64,000 bases of DNA from Hymenopus coronatus (taxonomy: Eukaryota; Arthropoda; Insecta; Mantodea; Hymenopodidae). The DNA lies in NCBI GenBank assembly GCA_030762935.1, contig CM060895.1:80112001-80176000 (forward strand). Reading direction: 5' to 3'. The translations under genes and the position numbers were made by a program. The notes beneath the pieces were generated by a model. That model was not told the origin of the DNA. It did not search any database and worked only from the letters and a program-made list of their open reading frames with translations. Positions 39,601 to 44,716 of the stretch are shown here, piece by piece (position 1 is the stretch's first letter; each line of letters begins with the position of its first letter).

Positions 39601-41159
39601 TATTTAAAACCAAAAAAAATTCTTGCTCTTGTTGGGGAATACATTACATTCTCTCTTGAGCTATTTTGCAGATATTTACAGTAACTTCACAAGCCTTGCT
39701 CTGCATGACTAAATGCATAGCATGCAGGTGATTAGCATAGTCCAGCAAATAGCTTAAAACTGCTTCAAAATTTTGTCATGTTCTTTATAGGTTATTTTAA
39801 AGGATGAATAAAACTATCTATGACTTATTATTTGACAGTAAAAATGAATAATAACCTTCCATGCTGCCTAAAACCATTAGGCAATTCTAATCAACATATA
39901 ATTTTCAAGAAAGATTTAAAAAGATTTTTTCTTATATGCTCACTATTTACCTCTTACAGAGGAAATTTTTATATGCGTTATCAACACATATGACAAACTG
40001 CATATATTGATGATTTACACTTATTTGTTGTTTGTCCTATATCAATGCACGTTGAGAAGTTACATAGGTAGTCTGTAATGAAGGGGAAAAAAGAAGAAAA
40101 AGAAAAAAAAATCTTGAAGTAGTTTATTTATGCTGCATATTTAATAATTGTATGACATGTTTAATGTCTCTGAGCACTGCTGATGGTGAGACCAAACAAA
40201 CGAACAGAAAACTTTAATGAAATACCTACTAGTATTCATGACTGTAATATATCCGATTTCATTAATAAATTTGGATACATTTTCTTCTACACAAAAAATA
40301 TAGTATTAGTCTAAAGCTTTCAGATCAAAATCAACATTATGTACAAATAATCCTACCATCAATAGAATGTAGCCCCTTCTCTATAGCAGTTCGGTATACA
40401 TTAATAAATTCATCCCCTGCATTTGGATCAGCTCCAGCATCAAGCAAAGCTGCAACAGCTTCATTTTTTCCATTTACTGCAGCAACTTGAAGGGCAGTCC
40501 ATCCCAGTGGATGTCGTACATTAACATCAAAACCTTCAGCACTCAATCTACAGCAATGAGCAAATTATACAGCACAATTTTTATTTTTGGCAGAGAATAC
40601 AGTGATTTTGAACTTACAGCATTTATTTAAAGTATTTTCAATCCAAACAAAACATTGTTAAATACCTAATAACCCAAGAAACAAATATTGGAAAAGCATA
40701 CCTTCGTATTTCCTGGATGTTCCCAAACTTTGCTGCTCGGAATAAACGCTTATCTGCAACATATTTTACAATTTATTGAAATTTGTGAAAAATGAAGAGC
40801 GTCACTGTGCATTTAAACCAATGTGTTCTACAAATATTTCAAAAAAACATACCACTTAGATGTGATACACAGTACCCTAACAACAGTGCCAATGTACCAG
40901 AAAAAATAGACAGTTGTCCAGATGATCTTCCTGAGGAATCCTCTGTGTTTGCTCGTTCATTCGAGCGAAGTAAAATATTAACATGCCTGCAGAACTGAAT
41001 TGTATTTCTGCTTTTGGAGGTTAACTGCCAATGGATTTTCTCTAACCTACTGCAATTTAGTCTTGACTTACGGAGAAGTGATAGGAAAAACTGCGAACTG
41101 TGTACATTAGGAAGGCTTAAACGATGCAATGAACTTCGTAATAAATTTATGTAAGCCAT
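11166..41159 (-). CDS. CLPB: CLPB (Skd3) mitochondrial ankyrin-AAA+ disaggregase, complete 10-exon gene
   Basis: Coding exons, in order of translation: 41159-40853, 40753-40702, 40547-40357, 36445-36219, 32811-32697, 25902-25724, 21584-21423, 17476-17320, 16456-16263, 11480-11166. Every intron is GT-AG, phases agree throughout, and the sum is 1,899 nt (632 residues plus stop). The family is the ATP-dependent protein disaggregase of the mitochondrial intermembrane space. Order of parts: Arg/Ser/Leu-rich presequence (1-70), hydrophobic segment (82-100), ankyrin repeats (103-259), linker rich in Glu/Arg, one AAA+ module and C-terminal D2-small domain. Walker A GSSGIGKT is at 319-326, pore loop GYVG at 367-370, Walker B VVLFDE at 388-393, sensor-1 Asn434, arginine finger R499 in GRINEIV, and sensor-2 GARSIK at 556-561. 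There is no first AAA+ domain or Clp N domain, which separates it from bacterial and yeast ClpB/Hsp104. An in-frame TAA directly precedes the ATG, so the start is secure. Nothing essential is missing, so I judge it functional. Confidence 0.97.
11790..12537 (-). repeat. Hairpin-ended repeat in CLPB intron 9
   Basis: 3' end first on the plus strand (ATGTACAATGTGCATAATAGAGAAG, then ATTGCATTCAACCCAAAAATT), 5' end near 12537 (GTGTGAATGTAATAGATCAGA). The hairpin is degenerate. It lies in the same orientation as CLPB, unlike most copies in this gene. Confidence 0.7.
12905..13917 (+). repeat. Hairpin-ended repeat with duplicated 5' part
   Basis: Starts AAAATCTGATGTGTACCATT at 12908. After ~155 bp a second 5' end starts (GTCTAATGTGTTCCAGTCAC, 13065) and runs to the 3' hairpin (13880-13910). 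It is therefore one 5' fragment plus one near-complete copy in tandem. The 5' hairpin GCTAATCGAGATAAATGTTAGC is at about 13005. Confidence 0.75.
13916..14803 (+). repeat. Hairpin-ended repeat, full length, tandem with the previous copy
   Basis: Begins AAATCTGATGTGTTCCATTC immediately after the 3' end of the preceding copy (GTAGAAGAAGTAG). It ends with the palindrome CTATACACTATGTACATAGT and TATAGAGAAAGTAAAA. It includes CACACACA/GACAGACAGATAGATG microsatellite at 14628-14660. Confidence 0.85.
14797..15645 (+). pseudogene. LINE reverse transcriptase remnant (CR1/jockey-like)
   Basis: Starts inside the RT domain: [15 protein letters not shown] corresponds to the conserved GVPQGSxLxPxLF motif. 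[12 protein letters not shown] is the catalytic YADD box with Ala changed to Gly. [20 protein letters not shown] and a broken GIEIWG-like stretch (about 15200) with [11 protein letters not shown] follow, in the family order. Many stops and frameshifts are present. The copy is 5'-truncated exactly against a hairpin-ended repeat. Confidence 0.7.
15762..15816 (+). repeat. (AGG)n microsatellite
   Basis: Eighteen or so GGA triplets with one GCA interruption. On the minus strand it produces a poly-proline frame that has no other support as a gene. Confidence 0.95.
15975..16208 (+). mobile_element. tRNA-derived SINE, family A, old copy
   Basis: B box GGGTTCAAACCTAC (16018-16031) is followed by GGAGGGTAATAGATTTTTTG, TTTATAGCACGTAAAAAACC, CTCTGAGCTCAATTAAGCAA and AATGGGATGCTGAGAACC. 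This is the same order as the better copies at 38305, 45653 and 59680. The A-box half has decayed. It ends 55 bp from CLPB exon 9. Confidence 0.7.
16263..16456 (-). CDS. CLPB: CLPB coding exon 9: arginine finger region
   Basis: Encodes residues 464-528. It includes [20 protein letters not shown], where R499 is the expected arginine finger, and ends KELEFWAKK at the start of the small domain. Acceptor TGTTTTAG, donor GTAATT. Confidence 0.96.
16730..16961. repeat. Imperfect inverted repeat pair (possible MITE) in CLPB intron 8
   Basis: CTGCTGGCAAAAACGCTGTA at 16730 is mirrored by TTACGTTTTTGCTGGCAG ending at 16961. The arms are about 23 bp and lie 232 bp apart. No target duplication was recognised. 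Confidence 0.35.
17225..17277 (+). repeat. (TA)n/(CA)n microsatellite in CLPB intron 8
   Basis: TATATATATAATATATATA followed by about eleven CA units. It lies 43 bp downstream of the exon 8 donor on the CLPB strand. Confidence 0.9.
17320..17476 (-). CDS. CLPB: CLPB coding exon 8: sensor 1
   Basis: Encodes residues 412-463: [20 protein letters not shown] followed by [12 protein letters not shown], where Asn434 is sensor 1. Acceptor TCTTCCAG, donor GTATGT, ends in phase 1. A CA microsatellite lies 40-60 bp into intron 8. Confidence 0.96.
17868..17995 (+). mobile_element. tRNA-derived SINE, family B, decayed
   Basis: GGTAAGAGCATCCACAG, CTCTGGTTCAAAACAGCCAT and AGCATTAAACTTTTTAAGTC follow the family B order (A box, B box GGTTCAAATCC, GGCATTGAATTTTTCAGTCT). 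Heavily mutated. Confidence 0.5.
19260..19620 (+). mobile_element. Possible solo LTR in CLPB intron 7
   Basis: A TATA-like GCTATATAAATGG (about 19272-19284) is followed by a non-coding stretch, AATAAAG at 19551 and TGTAATATTTAGACATAAAA. This promoter then poly(A) order in ~300 bp resembles an LTR. Flanking duplications and a primer site were not securely identified, so this stays tentative. Confidence 0.3.
19912..20240 (+). pseudogene. Remnant of DUF4817-type helix-turn-helix transposon ORF
   Basis: The ATG at 19913 gives [20 protein letters not shown] and then, after a stop, [14 protein letters not shown]. Further on, [15 protein letters not shown] residues appear and [20 protein letters not shown] is partly readable in shifted frames. 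This is the N-terminal DUF4817/HTH layout found in many invertebrate Tc1/mariner-related ORFs. It is broken by stops and frameshifts. Confidence 0.55.
20241..21422. other. CLPB intron 7 remainder; repeat tail sequences
   Basis: AT-rich. TTGCAATAAAGGAAGCTTT with an A-rich end at about 20808-20860 looks like the 3' end of an unidentified plus-strand retroelement. CAGCAAATAAAGGAATTAAATTG (21190) resembles CAGCTAATAAAGAATTGAATG at 24780, suggesting another short repeat. No coding sequence was seen. Confidence 0.4.
21423..21584 (-). CDS. CLPB: CLPB coding exon 7: pore loop and Walker B
   Basis: Encodes residues 358-411: pore loop [17 protein letters not shown], then Walker B VVLFDE with DKAHPDVL, ending LLQLFDE. 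Acceptor TTTTTTAG, donor GTTTGT; it is exactly 54 codons. Confidence 0.97.
22440..22745 (+). pseudogene. Penelope-like element remnant (GIY-YIG endonuclease)
   Basis: The frame at 22500 reads [20 protein letters not shown], then [20 protein letters not shown]. This is the Cys-containing GIY-YIG nuclease of Penelope-like retroelements, with GIY kept and YIG changed to CIG. A frameshift follows before ADHFW. The reverse transcriptase part is absent. Confidence 0.7.
23045..23350 (+). pseudogene. Mariner transposase remnant, HTH part
   Basis: In one frame it reads [46 protein letters not shown], and FLKRIVS just where mariner reaches its first catalytic Asp (TGDE). It stops before that residue. 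It differs from the mariner at 49108, so it is a second lineage. Confidence 0.6.
23935..24150 (+). mobile_element. tRNA-derived SINE, family C
   Basis: AGATCCGAGTTCTCAACTGG in the B-box area, CTTTAAAGGTCTATGAACCT, CATTTGAACATCG and the tail ATATGACCTACCATATTAAAG agree with the copy at 5970-6215. Confidence 0.55.
24738..24805 (+). mobile_element. Short tRNA-like SINE fragment
   Basis: TTCCTGGGTTCAAATCCTGG carries a good B box and is followed by TGACAGCTAATAAAGAATTG. Only the second half of the tRNA-like head is seen. Confidence 0.35.
24806..25723. other. CLPB intron 6 remainder; nothing recognised
   Basis: No motif, exon or repeat family was recognised in this ~0.9 kb. Open frames on both strands are short and interrupted. 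Confidence 0.4.
25724..25902 (-). CDS. CLPB: CLPB coding exon 6: Walker A
   Basis: Encodes residues 298-357: [20 protein letters not shown], then Walker A GSSGIGKT (Lys325) and the [12 protein letters not shown] strand-helix. Acceptor TGTTTCAG, donor GTACTA, ends in phase 0. A (TAA)n microsatellite lies just outside the acceptor at about 25935-25965. Confidence 0.97.
26050..27018 (+). repeat. Hairpin-ended repeat, old degenerate copy
   Basis: Family segments are spread along it (AAACCAATGACAATGAACAG, CTTGGAAATGGTTAATG, ACCAAGTTTGGTATTCAAC, CTTTTTCTAAAAATC). It lacks clean ends and contains a poly-C run at 26887-26894. The next copy starts at its 3' end. Confidence 0.5.
27019..27915 (+). repeat. 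Hairpin-ended repeat in CLPB intron 5
   Basis: Starts AAATCTAATGTGTTCCATTC. The 5' hairpin GCTAATTGAGATAAGCATCAGC is at 27112, and ATTCAGGGGTCCTCAAAACT at 27810. The 3' hairpin (CTACTATATACCTTGTAC) is decayed. Confidence 0.75.
28422..28562 (+). repeat. Hairpin-ended repeat, 3' fragment
   Basis: TTATTCAGGGAGCCTCAAAG, AATCTCAGTACCAAATTTTT and TAGTAAATAGTAGAGAAAGT give the last 120 bp of the family. Confidence 0.6.
29560..30170 (+). pseudogene. LINE 3' region remnant (RTE/endonuclease-RT type)
   Basis: [20 protein letters not shown] (29788 onward) followed by [15 protein letters not shown] is the standard end of the RT/thumb region of this LINE group. In other frames [26 protein letters not shown] and KRWN follow, as in intact elements. 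Upstream, [18 protein letters not shown] matches the preceding region. An A/AT run (29733-29764) is embedded. Multiple stops are present. Confidence 0.65.
30436..31061. mobile_element. Non-autonomous piggyBac-type element (MITE) with TTAA target site
   Basis: TTAA at 30432-30435 and 31062-31065 flank the element. The terminal inverted repeats are CACATTGAAGCCCAAGC and its mirror GCCTGGGCTTCAATGTG, perfect for 14 bp. Just inside the left end is the palindrome GCCCGAGTATAGCTCGGGC, with a second half-copy GCCCGAGTATAGATCAGGC at 30493. No transposase frame, so it would be mobilised in trans. Lies in CLPB intron 5. Confidence 0.85.
31528..31632 (+). repeat. Three imperfect ~36-bp tandem repeats
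   Basis: Units share GACCCTAA...AAAGTGTAGCTGAGG (for example AGGACCCTAAATCAGGATGT, GGCCCTACACCACAAAGCAT, GGACCCTAAGCCTCAAAGTG). Function unknown. Confidence 0.5.
31633..32696. other. CLPB intron 5 remainder; nothing recognised
   Basis: An 84-codon plus-strand frame at 31820-32074 has no recognisable motif and no splice or promoter support. The frame at 32510-32794 overlaps CLPB exon 5 in antisense and is a shadow of it. Confidence 0.4.
32697..32811 (-). CDS. CLPB: CLPB coding exon 5: linker to AAA+ domain
   Basis: Encodes residues 260-297. A charged helix ([20 protein letters not shown]) leads into [15 protein letters not shown], the conserved entry to the Clp AAA+ fold. Acceptor TATTTCAG, donor GTTTGT, ends in phase 1. 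Confidence 0.95.
32857..33240 (-). mobile_element. tRNA-derived SINE, family B, with duplicated tail sequence
   Basis: On the minus strand: TTGCCATGGTAGCTCAGTGG (A box), GGTTCAAATCCTGGCTATGG (B box) and the tail TTTTTCAGTCCGACTCTATC ... TGTCCTACACACAGCTTGTG. Upstream of the tRNA head the same tail sequence occurs again (about 33115-33165), so the unit is a tail-head-tail composite. It lies 45 bp upstream of CLPB exon 5 on the gene strand. Confidence 0.75.
33274..34085 (-). pseudogene. CR1-like LINE, 5'-truncated, C-terminal RT region and 3' end
   Basis: On the minus strand [26 protein letters not shown] and [11 protein letters not shown] precede [20 protein letters not shown] and [15 protein letters not shown]. 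The stretch ends [20 protein letters not shown] with [11 protein letters not shown], the usual CR1/jockey C-terminus. Frames are broken. The 3' end reads GACAATAAATATTCTATTCTGTG, with a poly(A)-like signal and ATTCTGTG (33281-33274), matching the ATTCTRTG octamer described at CR1 3' ends. Confidence 0.75.
34150..34700 (+). pseudogene. Penelope-like element remnant (linker and GIY-YIG domain)
   Basis: [20 protein letters not shown] then [17 protein letters not shown] is the region before the nuclease in Penelope-like elements. [12 protein letters not shown] and [19 protein letters not shown] carry the YIG motif, and SATAHHF plus [20 protein letters not shown] follow in other frames. Stops and frameshifts throughout. 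Confidence 0.75.
35288..36086 (+). repeat. Hairpin-ended repeat in CLPB intron 4
   Basis: Starts AAAAATCTGAGTTCCATTCA and ends GATAGAGAAAGTATAAAAG. It contains the ATTCAAGGGTCCTCAAGAGA and TTTTTGGGTGGAATACAATA blocks. The internal CA repeat is reduced to ACACATACACAAATACC. Confidence 0.8.
36219..36445 (-). CDS. CLPB: CLPB coding exon 4: ankyrin repeats
   Basis: Encodes residues 184-259. [20 protein letters not shown] and [19 protein letters not shown] are clear ankyrin units. The peptide aligns well with the last ankyrin repeats of CLPB as remembered from vertebrates. Acceptor CTTGTAG, donor GTGATA, ends in phase 0. Confidence 0.95.
37137..38006 (+). repeat. Hairpin-ended repeat in CLPB intron 3
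   Basis: Starts AGCTAATATGTTTCATTCAC. The 5' hairpin GCTAATCTAGATAAACATTAG is at 37225. It ends GTACATTGTACATATGGGCT then AGAGAAAGTAAAA. The microsatellite position holds GACAGACAGACAAACAGACC. Confidence 0.85.
38305..38599 (+). mobile_element. tRNA-derived SINE, family A, full length with target duplication
   Basis: A box TGGTGTAATGG (38315-38325) and B box GTTCAAACC (38360-38368) mark a tRNA-like head. The body TCGGGTGTAAAAATCCTTAG ... CGGAAGGGAAGTAAAGC ... GGCACGTAAAAGAACCTC ... GGGACACTGAGAACCACAG ends in a T/A-rich tail. A 14-bp direct duplication TTATTCTCCATGAA flanks it (38291-38304 and 38600-38613), which fixes the boundaries. Confidence 0.9.
38925..39085 (-). mobile_element. tRNA-derived SINE, family D
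   Basis: On the minus strand TATGTGGTTAAGTGGCCAGC contains an A box (TGGTTAAGTGG) and AGGGCCCAGGTTTAATTCC a B box. The body ends in a (TCA/TTC)n tract (38921-38940), a common SINE 3' tail. Confidence 0.6.
39536..39594 (+). repeat. (CT)n microsatellite
   Basis: About 29 uninterrupted CT units. It generates a Ser-Leu open frame at 39472-39684 that is not a gene. Confidence 0.97.
40357..40547 (-). CDS. CLPB: CLPB coding exon 3: ankyrin repeats
   Basis: Encodes residues 121-183 with typical ankyrin signatures ([20 protein letters not shown], then [14 protein letters not shown]). Acceptor is CTGTAG and donor GTAGGA. The exon ends in phase 1 at ...HSID and joins exon 4 directly. The ~30-residue segment that is alternatively spliced at this point in vertebrate CLPB is absent, so the protein corresponds to the shorter form. 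Confidence 0.95.
40702..40753 (-). CDS. CLPB: CLPB coding exon 2: start of ankyrin repeats
   Basis: A 52-nt exon with acceptor TTGCAG and donor GTATGC. It encodes [17 protein letters not shown], the first helices of ankyrin repeat 1. It enters in phase 1 and leaves in phase 2, matching both neighbours. Intron 1 is only 99 bp and intron 2 only 154 bp, against 0.8-6.8 kb for the other introns. Confidence 0.92.
40853..41159 (-). CDS. CLPB: CLPB coding exon 1: mitochondrial presequence and hydrophobic segment
   Basis: The ATG (41159-41157) has A at -3 and G at +4 and follows an in-frame TAA. It encodes residues 1-102. The first ~70 residues are rich in Arg, Ser and Leu with almost no acidic residues, as in a matrix-directing presequence. 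Residues 82-100 ([18 protein letters not shown] area) form a hydrophobic stretch at the place where vertebrate CLPB has the hydrophobic segment cleaved by PARL in the intermembrane space. The donor is GTATGT at 40852-40847 and the exon ends in phase 1. Confidence 0.93.
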
Positions 41160-41500
41160 TTATGGCACGGTAATTAATAACTACGATTGCATAAGCATTG
41201 CAGGTACGGTGCTGTCACTACCTTAGAGGAGCCATTTCGACGCGGTTACTATAGTAACGGGCGGTAGTGTGAAAGTAATCGAATAGATATCGCTGAGGTA
41301 GTACCGTGTGTCCGTTTGTAATTTGTAATTATTGAAGACTGAAATGGAATACATTAAATAAGCACAATAATTTTGGCGATAAGCGTCATAGAAGGCGTCA
41401 ATTTGAAAAGATGTAAAGAGTTCGGCGACTTTTGAAAAACTCTTGCATGTGTAAATATATGTTAGTTAAGACTTTGAGTGGAATAAGTAAATGAATTGTA
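41160..41500. promoter_or_regulatory. Probable bidirectional promoter between CLPB and a divergent gene
   Basis: This interval is visibly richer in CG dinucleotides (several CG in 41230-41310) than the surrounding DNA. It lies directly upstream of the CLPB ATG. On the plus strand it continues into unique sequence ending at a strong splice donor, GTAAGT at 41498, suggesting a non-coding first exon of a plus-strand gene. A perfect 14-bp palindrome GTTACTATAGTAAC at 41245-41258 resembles an RFX X-box (two half-sites GTTACT and AGTAAC). No TATA box is evident, as is common for housekeeping bidirectional promoters. Confidence 0.5.
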
Positions 41501-41830
41501 AGTACCCATATTTGGTGTGAAATTTTGATTATTTATTTATTATAACTTCAAGTAAAAAGAGTAGTGCATCTATTAATGTCAAGGTGTTATTCTCTCTGTA
41601 AGAAGTCTACCGCCAAATGTTAGTATTATACCCTGTTCTACCTAACCTATTAGGTTCGTAAATTTAGCGCAAATGTCATTTGGATTATTCAAACCTGAAA
41701 GAATAAAGCAGTAACAATGGGTAGAGGGTTTAATCTTCTGTCCCTTATCTGTGTAGCTTTTTAAGATGACATGATGGGATATAGTTGATTAAATCGGCCT
41801 CATTTTAGAATATGTCATGTATATTTACAG

Positions 41831-41906
41831 TGATGTAAGCTGATCAATGGATCATATAGACGTGAAAGCATTGATGTCGGGCAATCAATTCACCCCAGTT
41901 TCTTGG
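41831..41906 (+). CDS. Candidate first coding exon of divergent gene
   Basis: Good acceptor (TATATTTACAG at 41830) and donor (TGG|GTAATT at 41907) flank a short open frame. The ATG at 41847 gives MDHIDVKALMSGNQFTPVSW, ending in phase 0. I do not recognise the peptide. It lies just downstream of the probable bidirectional promoter. It does not join in frame to the next candidate exon at 54719 if that exon is read through its 5' end, so it could be an alternative first exon, part of another transcript, or a false call. Confidence 0.3.
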
Positions 41907-42334
41907 GTAATTGGAAATACAATTTTAGTCACACTTATTATCATTTTCAGTATCAAGTCCACCAGCCATGTTTATCAATGTCTTAAAATTACTAGGAGCA
42001 ATAAATTTGCATTCAAATGCAGTTTCAATCTCATAGCAATTAATATTGTCAGAACATGAAAATATTTTTTACAGTTGCCCCACCCGACCCTATTTTATTC
42101 AATAAAAAGTATAACCTACCTAGAAGAAACTGTGTTACAGTTCTAAAAATTGAGTGCAAATTAGTGACATTGTAAAATCATGAAAGTATTGGAGCCTTCC
42201 ATAAGGGATTCTATTGGAAATTGTAGGATTTAACAAATTTCAAAGATTCTCAATATATTTCACACTGCACAATTTGGGTTTCAGAGTCACACCCATAATT
42301 ACAGAAAAAACTAAAAAGTTTTTAAACCTGGTTA

Positions 42335-42500
42335 GTAATATCAGTTACTTAACATTCATCTTCTCAGGGTAAAGGAAAACCGTGAAAAAAAACAAAACAA
42401 AAAATAAAATAAAATCTGGGTAACTCATCCTAAGCGAGATTCGAACTTGCAAGCTGTAGAATGTGAGTAGACACACTACCACCACTCTATGCAGGCAGGT
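42335..42500 (-). mobile_element. tRNA-derived SINE, family C
   Basis: On the minus strand TGGTGGTAGTGTGTCTACTC, GCAAGTTCGAATCTCGC (B box), AGGATGAGTTACCCAGATTT, a T/A-rich run and CTTTACCCTGAGAAGATG follow the order of the copy at 5970. The tail is truncated. Confidence 0.6.
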
Positions 42501-42638
42501 GAAAAGGTTTGTTTACCTACTAAATATATGGTTGCATATTTTGAAGTTCTCTATTTTCTTTTAGTTTTTTGTAGGTTACTGCAAGTTACTTTATTGTAGT
42601 CTTTCAACCATTGTATAAACATTTTATATAATCTTGTG

Positions 42639-42884
42639 TCACATCCATGACACATTATATCTATATAAACAATCCTTAAATTGTACCGCAACTTCTATAG
42701 TAGGTAAATTATGGAAGATTTTATGTATATATTGTAACAAACCCGTCTTTATTACTCCAACAAACAACTTTTTATTTTTTCCAATAATTAAAAATGACAA
42801 TTTGTTCACGTCTTTCTTTGATGCTTTTGTGACAATTCTGCCATATAGTTTCCTTTTGATGGTCGCTACGGCGGCTTCTGCCAT
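42639..42884 (-). CDS. Unrecognised 81-codon open frame
   Basis: The ATG at 42884 has a good context (GAAATGG). The peptide starts MAEAAVATIKRKLYGRIVTK and is basic, with one hydrophobic stretch near the end. The start region is locally GC-richer (GCCGCCGTAGCGACC). I see no family motif. It could be a small gene, a first exon, or a transposon fragment. Confidence 0.25.
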   Translation of the reverse strand: MAEAAVATIKRKLYGRIVTKASKKDVNKLSFLIIGKNKKLFVGVIKTGLLQYIHKIFHNLPTIEVAVQFKDCLYRYNVSWM

Positions 42885-42959
42885 TTCTCATTACACATTA
42901 AGAATTTTCCTCAAAACTGACTCAACTGCTGACATATGCATTCCCAGTTAAAGCTGACT

Positions 42960-43200
42960 TGCTACAAGGCTCGCTCTCTCCTTTTATACCTATCTGTCGA
43001 TGGTGTGGCAAGAAACTCCCAGAAGCAGTCACATGTGCAAATGACTGCAGGTGTAACAATGTGTGGCTTTGATATTAAAGAACTTGCAGACAGCAAATGT
43101 GTCCACTCACACAGGTGTAACAGTTGCAGCTTCAATGTCAAAGGACTTGTTGACGACACATGTGCACACTCGTGCAGGTGTAATAATGCATGGCAATGTT
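42960..43200 (+). repeat. ~66-bp tandem repeat, about 2.5 units
   Basis: Units begin CAGGTGTAACAATGTGTGGC, CAGGTGTAACAGTTGCAGCT and CAGGTGTAATAATGCATGGC. They share GATATTAAAGAACTTGCAGA/AATGTCAAAGGACTTGTTGA and TGTGTCCACTCACAC/TGTGCACACTCGTGC. The plus frame is open across it, giving repeated Cys-His-rich segments (VHSHRCNSCSFNVK), but without other gene evidence. Confidence 0.55.
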
Positions 43201-43281
43201 ACTGAGCAATGTTCAAATTGGTATCAAACAAACAAAGGCTATTTGCTCATTCTTTCTTCATGTATCTGATTTAGATATTAT

Positions 43282-43319
43282 TCTTTCTTCATGTGTCTGA
43301 TTTAGATACATGAAGAAAG
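43282..43319. other. Strong hairpin
   Basis: CTTTCTTCATGTGTCT and AGATACATGAAGAAAG form a 16-bp stem with one mismatch and a 5-6 nt loop. A direct copy of the left arm precedes it at 43251-43275. Confidence 0.6.
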
Positions 43320-43586
43320 GATTTGTGACAGGAAGCAAAATGAAAATGAAGGAGTGAAAAAAATTGAGTAATTTATTTTATCTTAAACCAGGTTATAATC
43401 AATAGAACACCAGTTTCAGTACCAAATAAACATGAACTTGAACTCTGTCATTGTCAAAGTCTAGAAACTTCTCAAACGAGGAAAAACATATCCATCATCA
43501 GAAGGTTAGTCCTCATGCAGTAAAAAAAAAAAAAAAAAAGTTCTCTTCATTTTATTTAAGAGATAAAGAAAATCCTTATTATAAAA

Positions 43587-44447
43587 AAATTGGATGTGTT
43601 CCATTAACATGGCTTTCTCAACAACTCTGCAATAAATTATTGTTAAAAAGCTTATGCTTCTATTTACTTCCTGCTAATCGAGAAAAAATTAGCAGAAATG
43701 GTCTTATTACTTGCTTCCTTGTAAGTAGAAGCGCAATAAGGGAGTACCATAGGTTAAAGTGATGGTCAGAAGCTGGTTGCTATGTGACTAAAGTTCCTTT
43801 GTTTATATGGACACGAGTTCACAAAGTCCTGTATGAGAAAAGTGTTTTTTTATAGCTGAAACCAAAAACAAGGAACATCTCAAAACCAATCAACTCCACG
43901 AAAAAAAATGTATATAACATAAATTGTGTGTTTTAAAGTGCTCTTCTACATTTGTTGTGTGGTAAGTTTTTGTCCATATCTTACGGTTTAGCAGTTATGC
44001 AAAATTCAGTAAAATTGACCCAGAATAGAGTAATCTTCAGAGGCTATTCCCAGAAAATTCAAAATATACATTTTATTTGTCAGGTAAATATCTTTAATAT
44101 ACAATATTTTAATGAAAATCATTAGAGCCATTTTTTAGAAAATAAAAATTTTCGAAAAAACTTCCATGTAAAGTTTTGTGGTGGGGGGGATTTTTCTGAA
44201 AATCTTCGTGTCGCATCCCTGGAAGATACTAAACTTAAATACCAAGTTTGGTATTTAAAGACTTTTCGTTTTTGAGTTATCATGTTCACAGACACATGGA
44301 CACACACACACAGACCTTTTTCTGAAAATACTTTTTTTGGATACAGGGGACCCTAAAACATATATTTCCAGTGAAATCTCGGTATCAAATTTTTGGGTGG
44401 AGTGCAATACCTTCTCTATACACTATGTATATAGTGTGTAGTGGTTT
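43587..44447 (+). repeat. Hairpin-ended repeat
   Basis: Starts AAATTGGATGTGTTCCATTA. The 5' hairpin GCTAATCGAGAAAAAATTAGC is at 43673. The 3' palindrome CTATACACTATGTATATAGTG is at 44415. CACACACACACAG occupies the microsatellite site (44302). Confidence 0.85.
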
Positions 44448-44716
44448 CTTAGCCCAACCAATTTAATTATATAATATTTAAAAGAACAATTCCTGTTTAA
44501 TCCTGAATACAATCATTTAACTGAGTTTCCGTTTACTAACTTCTTTGTCTTTGACTTCCTTAATTTTTACAGTACTTCTTCCAGTGTGTGCTATAAACAG
44601 AAAACAGAAAAAGTGAATGATAAACTTAAGATATGTTAGAAAAAAATACTGTTTTTTTCAATCATGTTTGCTGTGCGAGATGCCTTGATATAAAAATAAA
44701 CACACCTTTAACGATA

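Noticed and set aside
39472..39684. Plus-strand frame with Ser-Leu repeats
   Set aside because: Product of the (CT)n microsatellite at 39536-39594.
36446..40356. Counterpart of the vertebrate CLPB alternatively spliced exon
   Set aside because: Looked for an in-frame exon between ankyrin exons 3 and 4. None with matching phase and splice sites was recognised, and exon 3 joins exon 4 directly.
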